From: Struthio camelus
Lineage: Eukaryota > Chordata > Aves > Struthioniformes > Struthionidae
Assembly: GCF_040807025.1 (NCBI RefSeq)
Contig: NC_090953.1
Coordinates: 26,210,997-26,274,996, forward strand
Reading direction: 5' to 3'
DNA length: 64,000 bases
Shown: positions 32,178 to 44,091 of the stretch, one piece after another
Numbering within the stretch: position 1 is the first letter of the stretch
How the letters are laid out: each line of letters begins with the position of its first letter
Program-made: the position numbers and the translations under genes
Notes under the pieces: generated by a model
The model's input: only the letters and a program-made list of their open reading frames with translations
What the model was told of the DNA's origin: nothing
Database searches by the model: none

Positions 32178-35100
32178 GCTTGCGTTGAACCGTTTGAGTT
32201 GGAAGGGGCCTCTGGAAGTGAGCTGGTCCCACCCCTTGCTCGAAGCAGGGGCGCCTAGGTCGGCTGGCTCACGGACGTGTCTAGGCAAGTTCTTGCCTCT
32301 CTCCAAGAACGGCAAGCCAACAACCCCGCTCTTCCAAAGCCTGGCCATCCCCATGCTGCAACAGAGTCTCAAGCTTAATCTATGTTCTATCTAGGGGGAT
32401 GTCACCGTGTTACAACTTGTGTCCTTTGCTCCTTGTCCTATCGCTGTGACATCCTTCAGAAGGAGTCTGGCTCCTCCTTCTCTTTCTGCTCCCACGGGGC
32501 AACCGCAGAGAGCAATAAGATCTCCCCGAGCCTTCTCTTCCTAGGGCTGCATGCAACGAGGTCTCCCAGCCTCTCCTCCTATGTCCCATGCATCAGACCC
32601 CAATCACCCTGCTGACCCTGTCCGCCTCGCCGGCACTCGCTCCACAAGGGCAAGGTCTTCCCAGGCCGCGAGATTCAAGACTGGACGCCCTGTTGCGCAC
32701 GCAGCCTCCCAAGCGCCAAGGAGAGGGGGAGGATCCCTGCCCTCGCCCTGCTGGCTGCACTCTTGCCAACCAGGACGTGGCTGTCCGTCCTCGCAGCCAG
32801 GGCGCGCTGCTGACCCAGGGCTGGCTTCTTGTCCTCCTGCACGCCCAACCGCCCTGCCCACCCCTCCCCCCCTACCACCACCACCCCCACCACCACCACC
32901 CGAGATGCTTTGAAGCACGCTGCTCTCTCGCCAGTCAGCCTCCAGCCTGCCCGGTGTTATTGCAGGCCAGGGCAGGACGAGCCTTTGCCGTTGTTGAACT
33001 GCAGGCACCTCCTGTCAGCCCCTTTCTCCAGCCCGGGCAGTTTCCCCTGAACACCAGCCCGGGCCCCCAGTGCGTCAGCTGCCTGCCCCCTGACTGGCCT
33101 CTTGCAAAAGTGTGCTGAAAGCACCCTGTTGCACCGTTCACGTTGCTCAGGACACTGTCCAGTCAGGTTTTGAAGGTCTCCAGGGATGGAGACTCCGCAA
33201 CCGCTGTGGGCAGCGTGTCCCAGTGCTTGGCCAGCCTCACCACTCACAAGTTTTCTCTTATGTTCGGATGAAATGTTCTGGGTCTCGGTTTGTGCCTGTT
33301 GCCCCTGGTCTGTTCACCGCATAACACTGAAAAGAATCTGGCGCCATCTTTGCTACAGCCTGCCACCGGTGTTCGTGCACCCTGACAAGATCCCCCGAGC
33401 CTTCTGCCGGCCCAACAGTCCCAGCTCTCCCAGCCTCTGCTCGCAGCACAGGCGCTCCAGCCCCTTCATCATCTTTGTGGCCCTTTGCTGGGCTTGCTGC
33501 AGAAGGGCCGCGTCTTTCTTGCCCTGGGGAGCCCAGAGCTGGACGCAGCCCTCCGGATGCGCTCTCGCCAGCGCCGTGCAGAGGGCAGTCATCAACGCCC
33601 TCGACCTGGGGGCTCTTTGGGATGCAGCTAAAGGATGACGCTGGCCGCCTGGCTGCGAAGGAACGTTGCTGGCTCATGTTCAACTCGCTCTCCCCCGCCG
33701 CCGCCCCCCGGACCCTTCGCTCCTTCTCTGCAAAGCTGCTTTCCAGGCGGTCGGCCCCGAACACGCACTGGTGCATGGGGTTATGAACGTTGAGGTCCCT
33801 GCGGGTGGCAGTACACCCTCGCGGTGTATCAGCCACCCCTCCCAGTTGCGTATGAGCTGCAAAGCTGCTGAGGGTGCACGGGGGTGCCTTCATTAATGAA
33901 GAGGTCATTAATGAAGAGGCTGGACAGCACAGCACCCAGAATCGAGCCCCTGGGGGACGCCAGTGGTGGCTGGCCTCCAGCCGGTCTTTGTGCGGCTGAT
34001 CACAGCCCTCGTGATGAACAGCATCTGCTGCTCTCCCCTCACCCACCAACTCCGCCATCTCATCGTAGAAGGCCCGTGCACTCGTGCATGTCCAGTTTGT
34101 TTAAATATTCCCCAACCTGATCCTCCTCCACCGAGGGCAAGTCTGCCTCAGCCTGCACTGCCCCCTGGTTTCAGGGCGCGGGCATGCCTGACGTGCGGTC
34201 GTCCTGGCAAAGCCCAAGGCAAAGACGGCCTTCAGTGCCTTGGCCTTTTCTTCGTCCTTTGGCACCAGCTCCCCATTCCCAGTCAGCAGAGGGCCCACAT
34301 TTTCTCTGCTCTGTCTTTTGCCGCTGAGGTACCCGTAGAAACACCTCTTGTTGCCCTTCACGTCCCTCGTCAGATTAAGCCCCAGGTGGCCTTTGGCCTT
34401 CCTAACCCCATCCCTGCCTGCTTGGACAGTGTCTCTGTATTCTTCCCAGGGCACATGTCCCTGCCTCCACCTCCCGTACGCTTCCTTGGAACATCTGAGT
34501 TGGGCCAGGAGCTCCTTATGCCTCCACGCAGGCCTCCTGCCGCCTTAGCTTGTTGGGATGGACCATTCTGGAGCTTGGAGGAGGTGATCCCTGAAACTCA
34601 GCCATCCCTCCTGGACCCGCTCCTCTCTCCAGGATGGTGTGCCAGGGGATTCTCCCGAGCAGAGCCCGGAAGAGGCCACAGTCTGCTCTTCTGAAGTCCA
34701 GGGCTGTGCTCGTGGTTCGGGGCTTTTCTTCCTCCCGTCCGGAGCCCGAACTCCATCTGCTGATCACTGTGCCGGGGTTGCTCCCAGCCTTCCCGGTCCC
34801 GACCACTTAGATCTTCCTTGTGTGCAAGCATGAGGTCCAGCAGAGCGCCTGCCCTCGTCAGTGCCTCCCGTCACCTGTGTCAGGAACTTGTCGTCAAGGC
34901 CCTCCAGAAGCCTCCTGGGTTGCCCATCTTGGACAGGGAGCTTTCTGTGATGAAAGCCCACAGCACAGGCGTTTCTGCAAGGTGAATGCAGGATCTCCTC
35001 CTGACAGCGGAGGCAGTTAAAGCAGTCCATGGGTGGCCCCTACTTGCTTGGCCAGCCTCTGAGAGGAGAAGCAGAGCAGCCTGATGCTCCCCGGCGGAGG

Positions 35101-36020
35101 CATCGGAAGCAGCTGTGACGCCAAGCACAGCACTTCTCCCCACACCCGACCTCCAGTCCGCTTCCTTTGTCCCCCACTGCCCCGTGAGCGCAAGCGCTCC
35201 AGAAGGCAGCCCCCAGGAGTGACGGCGCTCCCTCCCTCTGCGCTCTGGAAGTGGAGCTGTGAGTCCAGATCTCAGTGGGAGCTCAAGCTTCTGCCTCACG
35301 GGCGGCTTTCTTTGGCGCCCTTGCGTTTTCACACCCCTTTTTTGACCACCCTCACAGTAAAGCAGTCGTCTGCTGTGTGTTCAAGCGGGATTTGCGGGAT
35401 TTCAGCTTGTGCCTACTACTGCTTGGCCTCTCGTGGGGCACCAGTGAGAAGCAGCTGGCTCTTTCTTCTTTACTCCCCTGCCCCTGCCCCTGCCCCCTCC
35501 ACCGCCTCAGGGATGGACACGTATCGATAAGGTCCTCCCGAGCCTGCTCTTCTCCAAGCTAAACCCTGCCTCCTCAGCTCCCGGCTGACCGGCAGAGCGC
35601 GGTAAGCGCAGGACAGAGGGGAGCGCTTTTCCACGCAGAGCGGGCGGCTAACGGAGGCTGGAGGAGAAAGAAACACCACCACAAGTCTCCAGCTATGCTG
35701 CACCACGTCTTTAATGAGAAGGAAGGAAAAAAGGCAGTGAAGCAGTACAGAGACCAAGACACCCGTTTGCAGGGTTCAAGAGGAGAGTCAGCCAAGCGGA
35801 AGAGCAGGAGCTCTTTCTCAAGGAGCTCCGAGTAAAGCAGAGCCAGAGGCAGCGTGGCAAGCCCGGCCATGCAGCGAGAAGCAGCTGGCACCGTTCCCTC
35901 GCCCCCGGGGGGCCGGGCGTACCCAGCTCATCTGCAAGCCATGGCCATGCTTGCAGCCTCGGCTCCCCATTTCCTTCCAGGTTCCTGGCTGGTGGCTCCG
36001 AAGGGGATGATCCGCTGGCT

Positions 36021-36338
36021 TCAGCAGTTTAGACTGCAGCGGGGGGGAGGCAGACACAGTCCGACGCCCCCCAGATCGAGGGAGCCCCCCGATGCGATGG
36101 GCACCCCGCCAGCGCTGAGGGAGCTCCCAACAGCAGCTGACAGAGAGGATCCCACGGCTGTGCTCTGAGGGAAGGAGGTGAGAATGGGGCCAGGCAGGGT
36201 CACCACGACCGGGGAGGCCTGGATGGCAACCGTCGAGTCAGCGCAGCGGGCGACGCACGGCTCGCTGCAGCTGCTTGCCAGTGGGGTTGGGCCAGAGGTG
36301 CCGCAGGGGCGTGGCAGGCAGGGTCTGAAGCAAGACAT
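36021..36338 (-). CDS. Feather-type beta-keratin, copy 2
   Basis: Predicted protein identical to copy 1 over all 105 residues, with the same nine cysteines and core. Start MSCFRPC at 36338. TATA-like box 37230-37237, donor 37168-37167, acceptor 36361-36360, ATTAAA 35710-35715, all unchanged. The only difference I noticed within the transcribed region is the intronic A near 36873 shared with copy 3. Confidence 0.93.
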   Translation of the reverse strand: MSCFRPCLPRPCGTSGPTPLASSCSEPCVARCADSTVAIQASPVVVTLPGPILTSFPQSTAVGSSLSAAVGSSLSAGGVPIASGGSLDLGGVGLCLPPPRCSLNC

Positions 36339-37229
36339 CTCTCTGTGAGGCAGGCAAAGCTGAAACACAGGGCAGCGGAGGGAAAACAGGGCAGAAGTTG
36401 GAGGAGCCCGGACAGCGCAGAGCGCACGGCAACTGCCCAGCCCCTGCGTTTGGAGCACAACCGGTTTAGCAAAGCCAGCCCCATGCTCGGAGGAGAACCC
36501 ACAAGGAGCTGCAGGCATGGTTTGGGCAAGCCCGCAATGCCTTCCCCTTCCCCTTGCTCCCCCCTCACCTCCCCCCTCCCCCGCCCCCCGCCACGCAGGC
36601 CTTGCCCTGGCGCTGTCCTGTTAGAAACGGCCGAGCTGGAAGAGCTCTGCTCCCTCTTCTCACGCCTGCCCTCCTCACTGAGAGCGGGCCGAGGCTGCTG
36701 AGGCCTCCCTTCACCCCTGCTTTCAGAGTGACCTCAGGAGGCATGGTCGCGTGTCCTCCGAGCGACACAGCACGGGGCTGCTGACCAGCTTCCCCCATGA
36801 AATCCATCAGAGTGCACTTAAAGCACCTGTGGAAACCGGTGGGTCATGCCACATCTCCAGAACGAACGCTTCCACGTTCAAGATGGCAGAGGCTGCCCTT
36901 GGCTGTTTGCTTAGCGACGACCTGCTGCAGGTGGAAATTCTGGGCTACTCGCGTGCACGCAGCTGAACCCAGAGCTCCCCCTTCTGCTCTGAAAGAGCCC
37001 TCCTCTTCCCAGCGCTCCATCACCCAGCGCTCTTGCAAAGAGAAAGAGGCAGAGCTCCTGAAACGTTTCTTCCCAAGGGCCAAGCTCATCAGCCACGTTA
37101 TCCAAGCTGAGTAGCCACCGTGACGGCAATTGGGCCCGTTGGAAGAGAGCGCGCGCACCCAGGCTTACCTAGTTCCCCAAGGAAAGTGAGGCAAAGAGAG
37201 GAGGATGGCAGAGCCTGGCGCAGCACAGG

Positions 37230-37237
37230 CTTTTATG
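37230..37237 (-). promoter_or_regulatory. TATA-like box, keratin gene 2
   Basis: CATAAAAG, same spacing to donor and ATG as in unit 1. Confidence 0.7.
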
Positions 37238-40200
37238 CTGTGTCCCAGAGCCCCAGGGGACCCAAAACATTCCTTGCGCGTGAAGCACCTGGACGCATGG
37301 TTGTTGCTGCTGCTTGCAGAGGTCTCGCTGGTGACTAAGGCCTGGCCTCTCTCACCTGAAATGTTTTGCTCCCCCGTCATACGAGTTGACGTTGAGATGA
37401 CTAGTCTGTGTCCCAGCCACCGCTCGGGGCTCCTAGGGCCCGCCAACTCGGAGGTCTCAGGCTAGCTGTCCGTAGGGGTTTTAAGTGGCTTTGCGTCATG
37501 CCGATGGCCTTTGGCTCATCCCCCTCTTTGTGGTGAGCACGGCCATCAGGCATGGCGAAAGTCAGCCGTGAAGGACACCTCAAGTCAGCTCTCGAGTGCT
37601 TTTGGTGGAGGGACTCAGGCTGACCCTGAGAGACATCCCTCCCCGCAGGTGACGCATGGCAGACGCTGAGGAGATGGTGGGCTAAGTTCAGGGAGGGAGG
37701 ACGTGAAGACTGCACAGGCCCGTGAGGGAGAGGAGACTCAAGCCTCCAGGCTCGTGGCAAAGCCCAACAGCAAGGAAGGAGCCTTGCGAGCTGCAGGGAA
37801 GCGCCCTTGGGGCAGCAGTGAGGGCCGTGATGATGTTGCTGGAGCTGGTCAGGCTGCGCCACAGCCTCTTTCTGCTGCCTTGGAGCGTGGGCACGAAGGC
37901 AGGTTCATGACGAGGAAGACAAAGCCAGAGAGCGGGGCAGTCCCCTCCAGGGCGGAAAGGGCAAGCGGTGGCTCTCGGGGAGCGCCAGAGCCCTGTGCTT
38001 TGGGGACTTGCCTGGGCCTTCGTGCTCCTTCCAGCCGGGGGTCTGGGCTCTGCTCGGGCAGTGGAGAAGCTCGTGGAAACAAGCAGCTCAAGGTGTAGGA
38101 GGGAGATCAAAGAGGCTCCTGCGTCCTTCCCTGGAAGGAAAGCGGCCCCCACCCAAATGGCCCCGTTTTGCCCAGCAAGTTCGTCCCGGAGGCCAAAAGC
38201 CTGCACGGCCTGCTTTTTAGGAGTGGCTCGGAGCAGCGAGCCACAAGCTCACGGCCGTTTCTCCTGGGTCAGGGATGGCGTGGCCCGTTCAAGGCATTTT
38301 CATTCCAGAGCAACGCTGGATGAGGCTCCCGGAGCAGGTGGGAGCGAGCCTTCGTACTGTGGGAGAGTTGGGAAAATCCCTGAACTCCAGGGAAACGTGA
38401 GTCACCCTGCTGTTGGCTTCAGGGAGGACGGTGTCCTGGCCTCGGCCGTGCCCGGGATACCGAGCTCACGTCCTCATTCTTCCTGAAGTGCCGCTTTCCT
38501 GAAGGGCATTTCCAAGCGGTTTGCATTACTGCTGAAACCACTGGTGCCTCGGTGCAGTCTCGTGCTCCTGCCTTCCAGCCTTTTTGTGGCTGGGCAAGGG
38601 CCCGGGTGACTCAGCGCGTTGCAAAACAGTCACGGTGGGAAGGAACCTCTAAAGGTCCTCAGGGCCGACCTCCTGCTCCAAGCAGGCCGAACTTCCCAGC
38701 TACATCGGGAGGCTCGGAGTCGGAACACCGACACACACACACACACGGAGATGCCGGCGTCCCTCGCGCAGCCTGTTCCAGGGCGGCACCGTACTCTCTG
38801 AGACTTGTGTTTCCATTGCAGCAGCTGGGTTTTCCCTTCCCCTCCTGCCCCCTCGGCCTCTCCTCCTGCGGCACGTGCTTCAGCCCCAGCCGACTCGGTC
38901 TGGCCCTGGGCCTGGAGCTCTCTCCAGGTTTTTGGCATGTCTCTCTCTGGTCCCGGGGGACCCAAACTGGGCACTGCAGTTCCGGAGTTGCCCCAGCAGT
39001 GAGGAGGGAAGAGCGTGGCTCGCTTTGCTCAGCTTGCGTTGAACCGTTTGAGTTGGAAGGGGCCTCTGGAAGTGAGCTGGTCCCACCCCTTGCTCGAAGC
39101 AGGGGCGCCTAGGTCGGCTGGCTCACGGACGTGTCTAGGCAAGTTCTTGCCTCTCTCCAAGAACGGCAAGCCAACAACCCCGCTCTTCCAAAGCCTGGCC
39201 ATCCCCATGCTGCAACAGAGTCTCAAGCTTAATCTATGTTCTATCTAGGGGGATGTCACCGTGTTACAACTTGTGTCCTTTGCTCCTTGTCCTATCGCTG
39301 TGACATCCTTCAGAAGGAGTCTGGCTCCTCCTTCTCTTTCTGCTCCCACGGGGCAACCGCAGAGAGCAATAAGATCTCCCCGAGCCTTCTCTTCCTAGGG
39401 CTGCATGCAACGAGGTCTCCCAGCCTCTCCTCCTATGTCCCATGCATCAGACCCCAATCACCCTGCTGACCCTGTCCGCCTCGCCGGCACTCGCTCCACA
39501 AGGGCAAGGTCTTCCCAGGCCGCGAGATTCAAGACTGGACGCCCTGTTGCGCACGCAGCCTCCCAAGCGCCAAGGAGAGGGGGAGGATCCCTGCCCTCGC
39601 CCTGCTGGCTGCACTCTTGCCAACCAGGACGTGGCTGTCCGTCCTCGCAGCCAGGGCGCGCTGCTGACCCAGGGCTGGCTTCTTGTCCTCCTGCACGCCC
39701 AACCGCCCTGCCCACCCCTCCCCCCCTACCACCACCACCCCCACCACCACCACCCGAGATGCTTTGAAGCACGCTGCTCTCTCGCCAGTCAGCCTCCAGC
39801 CTGCCCGGTGTTATTGCAGGCCAGGGCAGGACGAGCCTTTGCCGTTGTTGAACTGCAGGCACCTCCTGTCAGCCCCTTTCTCCAGCCCGGGCAGTTTCCC
39901 CTGAACACCAGCCCGGGCCCCCAGTGCGTCAGCTGCCTGCCCCCTGACTGGCCTCTTGCAAAAGTGTGCTGAAAGCACCCTGTTGCACCGTTCACGTTGC
40001 TCAGGACACTGTCCAGTCAGGTTTTGAAGGTCTCCAGGGATGGAGACTCCGCAACCGCTGTGGGCAGCGTGTCCCAGTGCTTGGCCAGCCTCACCACTCA
40101 CAAGTTTTCTCTTATGTTCGGATGAAATGTTCTGGGTCTCGGTTTGTGCCTGTTGCCCCTGGTCTGTTCACCGCATAACACTGAAAAGAATCTGGCGCCA

Positions 40201-42874
40201 TCTTTGCTACAGCCTGCCACCGGTGTTCGTGCACCCTGACAAGATCCCCCGAGCCTTCTGCCGGCCCAACAGTCCCAGCTCTCCCAGCCTCTGCTCGCAG
40301 CACAGGCGCTCCAGCCCCTTCATCATCTTTGTGGCCCTTTGCTGGGCTTGCTGCAGAAGGGCCGCGTCTTTCTTGCCCTGGGGAGCCCAGAGCTGGACGC
40401 AGCCCTCCGGATGCGCTCTCGCCAGCGCCGTGCAGAGGGCAGTCATCAACGCCCTCGACCTGGGGGCTCTTTGGGATGCAGCTAAAGGATGACGCTGGCC
40501 GCCTGGCTGCGAAGGAACGTTGCTGGCTCATGTTCAACTCGCTCTCCCCCGCCGCCGCCCCCCGGACCCTTCGCTCCTTCTCTGCAAAGCTGCTTTCCAG
40601 GCGGTCGGCCCCGAACACGCACTGGTGCATGGGGTTATGAACGTTGAGGTCCCTGCGGGTGGCAGTACACCCTCGCGGTGTATCAGCCACCCCTCCCAGT
40701 TGCGTATGAGCTGCAAAGCTGCTGAGGGTGCACGGGGGTGCCTTCATTAATGAAGAGGTCATTAATGAAGAGGCTGGACAGCACAGCACCCAGAATCGAG
40801 CCCCTGGGGGACGCCAGTGGTGGCTGGCCTCCAGCCGGTCTTTGTGCGGCTGATCACAGCCCTCGTGATGAACAGCATCTGCTGCTCTCCCCTCACCCAC
40901 CAACTCCGCCATCTCATCGTAGAAGGCCCGTGCACTCGTGCATGTCCAGTTTGTTTAAATATTCCCCAACCTGATCCTCCTCCACCGAGGGCAAGTCTGC
41001 CTCAGCCTGCACTGCCCCCTGGTTTCAGGGCGCGGGCATGCCTGACGTGCGGTCGTCCTGGCAAAGCCCAAGGCAAAGACGGCCTTCAGTGCCTTGGCCT
41101 TTTCTTCGTCCTTTGGCACCAGCTCCCCATTCCCAGTCAGCAGAGGGCCCACATTTTCTCTGCTCTGTCTTTTGCCGCTGAGGTACCCGTAGAAACACCT
41201 CTTGTTGCCCTTCACGTCCCTCGTCAGATTAAGCCCCAGGTGGCCTTTGGCCTTCCTAACCCCATCCCTGCCTGCTTGGACAGTGTCTCTGTATTCTTCC
41301 CAGGGCACATGTCCCTGCCTCCACCTCCCGTACGCTTCCTTGGAACGTCTGAGTTGGGCCAGGAGCTCCTTATGCCTCCACGCAGGCCTCCTGCCGCCTT
41401 AGCTTGTTGGGATGGACCATTCTGGAGCTTGGAGGAGGTGATCCCTGAAACTCAGCCATCCCTCCTGGACCCGCTCCTCTCTCCAGGATGGTGTGCCAGG
41501 GGATTCTCCCGAGCAGAGCCCGGAAGAGGCCACAGTCTGCTCTTCTGAAGTCCAGGGCTGTGCTCGTGGTTCGGGGCTTTTCTTCCTCCCGTCCGGAGCC
41601 CGAACTCCATCTGCTGATCACTGTGCCGGGGTTGCTCCCAGCCTTCCCGGTCCCGACCACTTAGATCTTCCTTGTGTGCAAGCATGAGGTCCAGCAGAGC
41701 GCCTGCCCTCGTCAGCGCCTCCCGTCACCTGTGTCAGGAACTTGTCGTCAAGGCCCTCCAGAAGCCTCCTGGGTTGCCCATCTTGGACAGGGAGCTTTCT
41801 GTGATGAAAGCCCACAGCACAGGCGTTTCTGCAAGGTGAATGCAGGATCTCCTCCTGACAGCGGAGGCAGTTAAAGCAGTCCATGGGTGGCCCCTACTTG
41901 CTTGGCCAGCCTCTGAGAGGAGAAGCAGAGCAGCCTGATGCTCCCCGGCGGAGGCATCGGAAGCAGCTGTGACGCCAAGCACAGCACTTCTCCCCACACC
42001 CGACCTCCAGTCCGCTTCCTTTGTCCCCCACTGCCCCGTGAGCGCAAGCGCTCCAGAAGGCAGCCCCCAGGAGTGACGGCGCTCCCTCCCTCTGCGCTCT
42101 GGAAGTGGAGCTGTGAGTCCAGATCTCAGTGGGAGCTCAAGCTTCTGCCTCACGGGTGGCTTTCTTTGGCGCCCTTGCGTTTTCACACCCCTTTTTTGAC
42201 CACCCTCACAGTAAAGCAGTCGTCTGCTGTGTGTTCAAGCGGGATTTGCGGGATTTCAGCTTGTGCCTACTACTGCTTGGCCTCTCGTGGGGCACCAGTG
42301 AGAAGCAGCTGGCTCTTTCTTCTTTACTCCCCTGCCCCTGCCCCTGCCCCCTCCACCGCCTCAGGGATGGACACGTATCGATAAGGTCCTCCCGAGCCTG
42401 CTCTTCTCCAAGCTAAACCCTGCCTCCTCAGCTCCCGGCTGACCGGCAGAGCGCGGTAAGCGCAGGACAGAGGGGAGCGCTTTTCCACGCAGAGCGGGCG
42501 GCTAACGGAGGCTGGAGGAGAAAGAAACACCACCACAAGTCTCCAGCTATGCTGCACCACGTCTTTAATGAGAAGGAAGGAAAAAAGGCAGTGAAGCAGT
42601 ACAGAGACCAAGACACCCGTTTGCAGGGTTCAAGAGGAGAGTCAGCCAAGCGGAAGAGCAGGAGCTCTTTCTCAAGGAGCTCCGAGTAAAGCAGAGCCAG
42701 AGGCAGCGTGGCAAGCCCGGCCATGCAGCGAGAAGCAGCTGGCACCGTTCCCTCGCCCCCGGGGGGCCGGGCGTACCCAGCTCATCTGCAAGCCATGGCC
42801 ATGCTTGCAGCCTCGGCTCCCCATTTCCTTCCAGGTTCCTGGCTGGTGGCTCCGAAGGGGATGATCCGCTGGCT

Positions 42875-43192
42875 TCAGCAGTTTAGACTGCAGCGGGGGG
42901 GAGGCAGACACAGTCCGACGCCCCCCAGATCGAGGGAGCCCCCCGATGCGATGGGCACCCCGCCAGCGCTGAGGGAGCTCCCAACAGCAGCTGACAGAGA
43001 GGATCCCACGGCTGTGCTCTGAGGGAAGGAGGTGAGAATGGGGCCAGGCAGGGTCACCACGACCGGGGAGGCCTGGATGGCAACCGTCGAGTCAGCGCAG
43101 CGGGCGACGCACGGCTCGCTGCAGCTGCTTGCCAGTGGGGTTGGGCCAGAGGTGCCGCAGGGGCGTGGCAGGCAGGGTCTGAAGCAAGACAT
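42875..43192 (-). CDS. Feather-type beta-keratin, copy 3
   Basis: Predicted protein identical to copy 1. Start at 43192, TATA-like box 44084-44091, donor 44022-44021, acceptor 43215-43214, ATTAAA 42564-42569. The intron carries the same A variant as copy 2 (near 43727). No disabling change seen. Confidence 0.93.
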   Translation of the reverse strand: MSCFRPCLPRPCGTSGPTPLASSCSEPCVARCADSTVAIQASPVVVTLPGPILTSFPQSTAVGSSLSAAVGSSLSAGGVPIASGGSLDLGGVGLCLPPPRCSLNC

Positions 43193-44083
43193 CTCTCTGT
43201 GAGGCAGGCAAAGCTGAAACACAGGGCAGCGGAGGGAAAACAGGGCAGAAGTTGGAGGAGCCCGGACAGCGCAGAGCGCACGGCAACTGCCCAGCCCCTG
43301 CGTTTGGAGCACAACCGGTTTAGCAAAGCCAGCCCCATGCTCGGAGGAGAACCCACAAGGAGCTGCAGGCATGGTTTGGGCAAGCCCGCAATGCCTTCCC
43401 CTTCCCCTTGCTCCCCCCTCACCTCCCCCCTCCCCCGCCCCCCGCCACGCAGGCCTTGCCCTGGCGCTGTCCTGTTAGAAACGGCCGAGCTGGAAGAGCT
43501 CTGCTCCCTCTTCTCACGCCTGCCCTCCTCACTGAGAGCGGGCCGAGGCTGCTGAGGCCTCCCTTCACCCCTGCTTTCAGAGTGACCTCAGGAGGCATGG
43601 TCGCGTGTCCTCCGAGCGACACAGCACGGGGCTGCTGACCAGCTTCCCCCATGAAATCCATCAGAGTGCACTTAAAGCACCTGTGGAAACCGGTGGGTCA
43701 TGCCACATCTCCAGAACGAACGCTTCCACGTTCAAGATGGCAGAGGCTGCCCTTGGCTGTTTGCTTAGCGACGACCTGCTGCAGGTGGAAATTCTGGGCT
43801 ACTCGCGTGCACGCAGCTGAACCCAGAGCTCCCCCTTCTGCTCTGAAAGAGCCCTCCTCTTCCCAGCGCTCCATCACCCAGCGCTCTTGCAAAGAGAAAG
43901 AGGCAGAGCTCCTGAAACGTTTCTTCCCAAGGGCCAAGCTCATCAGCCACGTTATCCAAGCTGAGTAGCCACCGTGACGGCAATTGGGCCCGTTGGAAGA
44001 GAGCGCGCGCACCCAGGCTTACCTAGTTCCCCAAGGAAAGTGAGGCAAAGAGAGGAGGATGGCAGAGCCTGGCGCAGCACAGG

Positions 44084-44091
44084 CTTTTATG
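44084..44091 (-). promoter_or_regulatory. TATA-like box, keratin gene 3
   Basis: CATAAAAG, same spacing to donor and ATG as in unit 1. Confidence 0.7.

Larger units (their letters stand above)
32008..38861. repeat. Array unit 2 (6,854 bp)
   Basis: CR1 A 32178-33139, CR1 B 33140-35044, CR1 C 35274-35589, keratin gene 35694-37237, unassigned 37238-38618, CR1 D from 38619. It shares with unit 3 a C in TTCTTCGTCC (near 34254) and an A in CTTCCACGTTC (near 36873, intron). Private: A in GGAACATCTG near 34492. Confidence 0.95.

Noticed and set aside
31698..32258. 186-codon plus-strand frame, repeated in every unit
   Set aside because: It reads antisense through CR1 fragment D and the (AC)8 run; its repetition only reflects the array.
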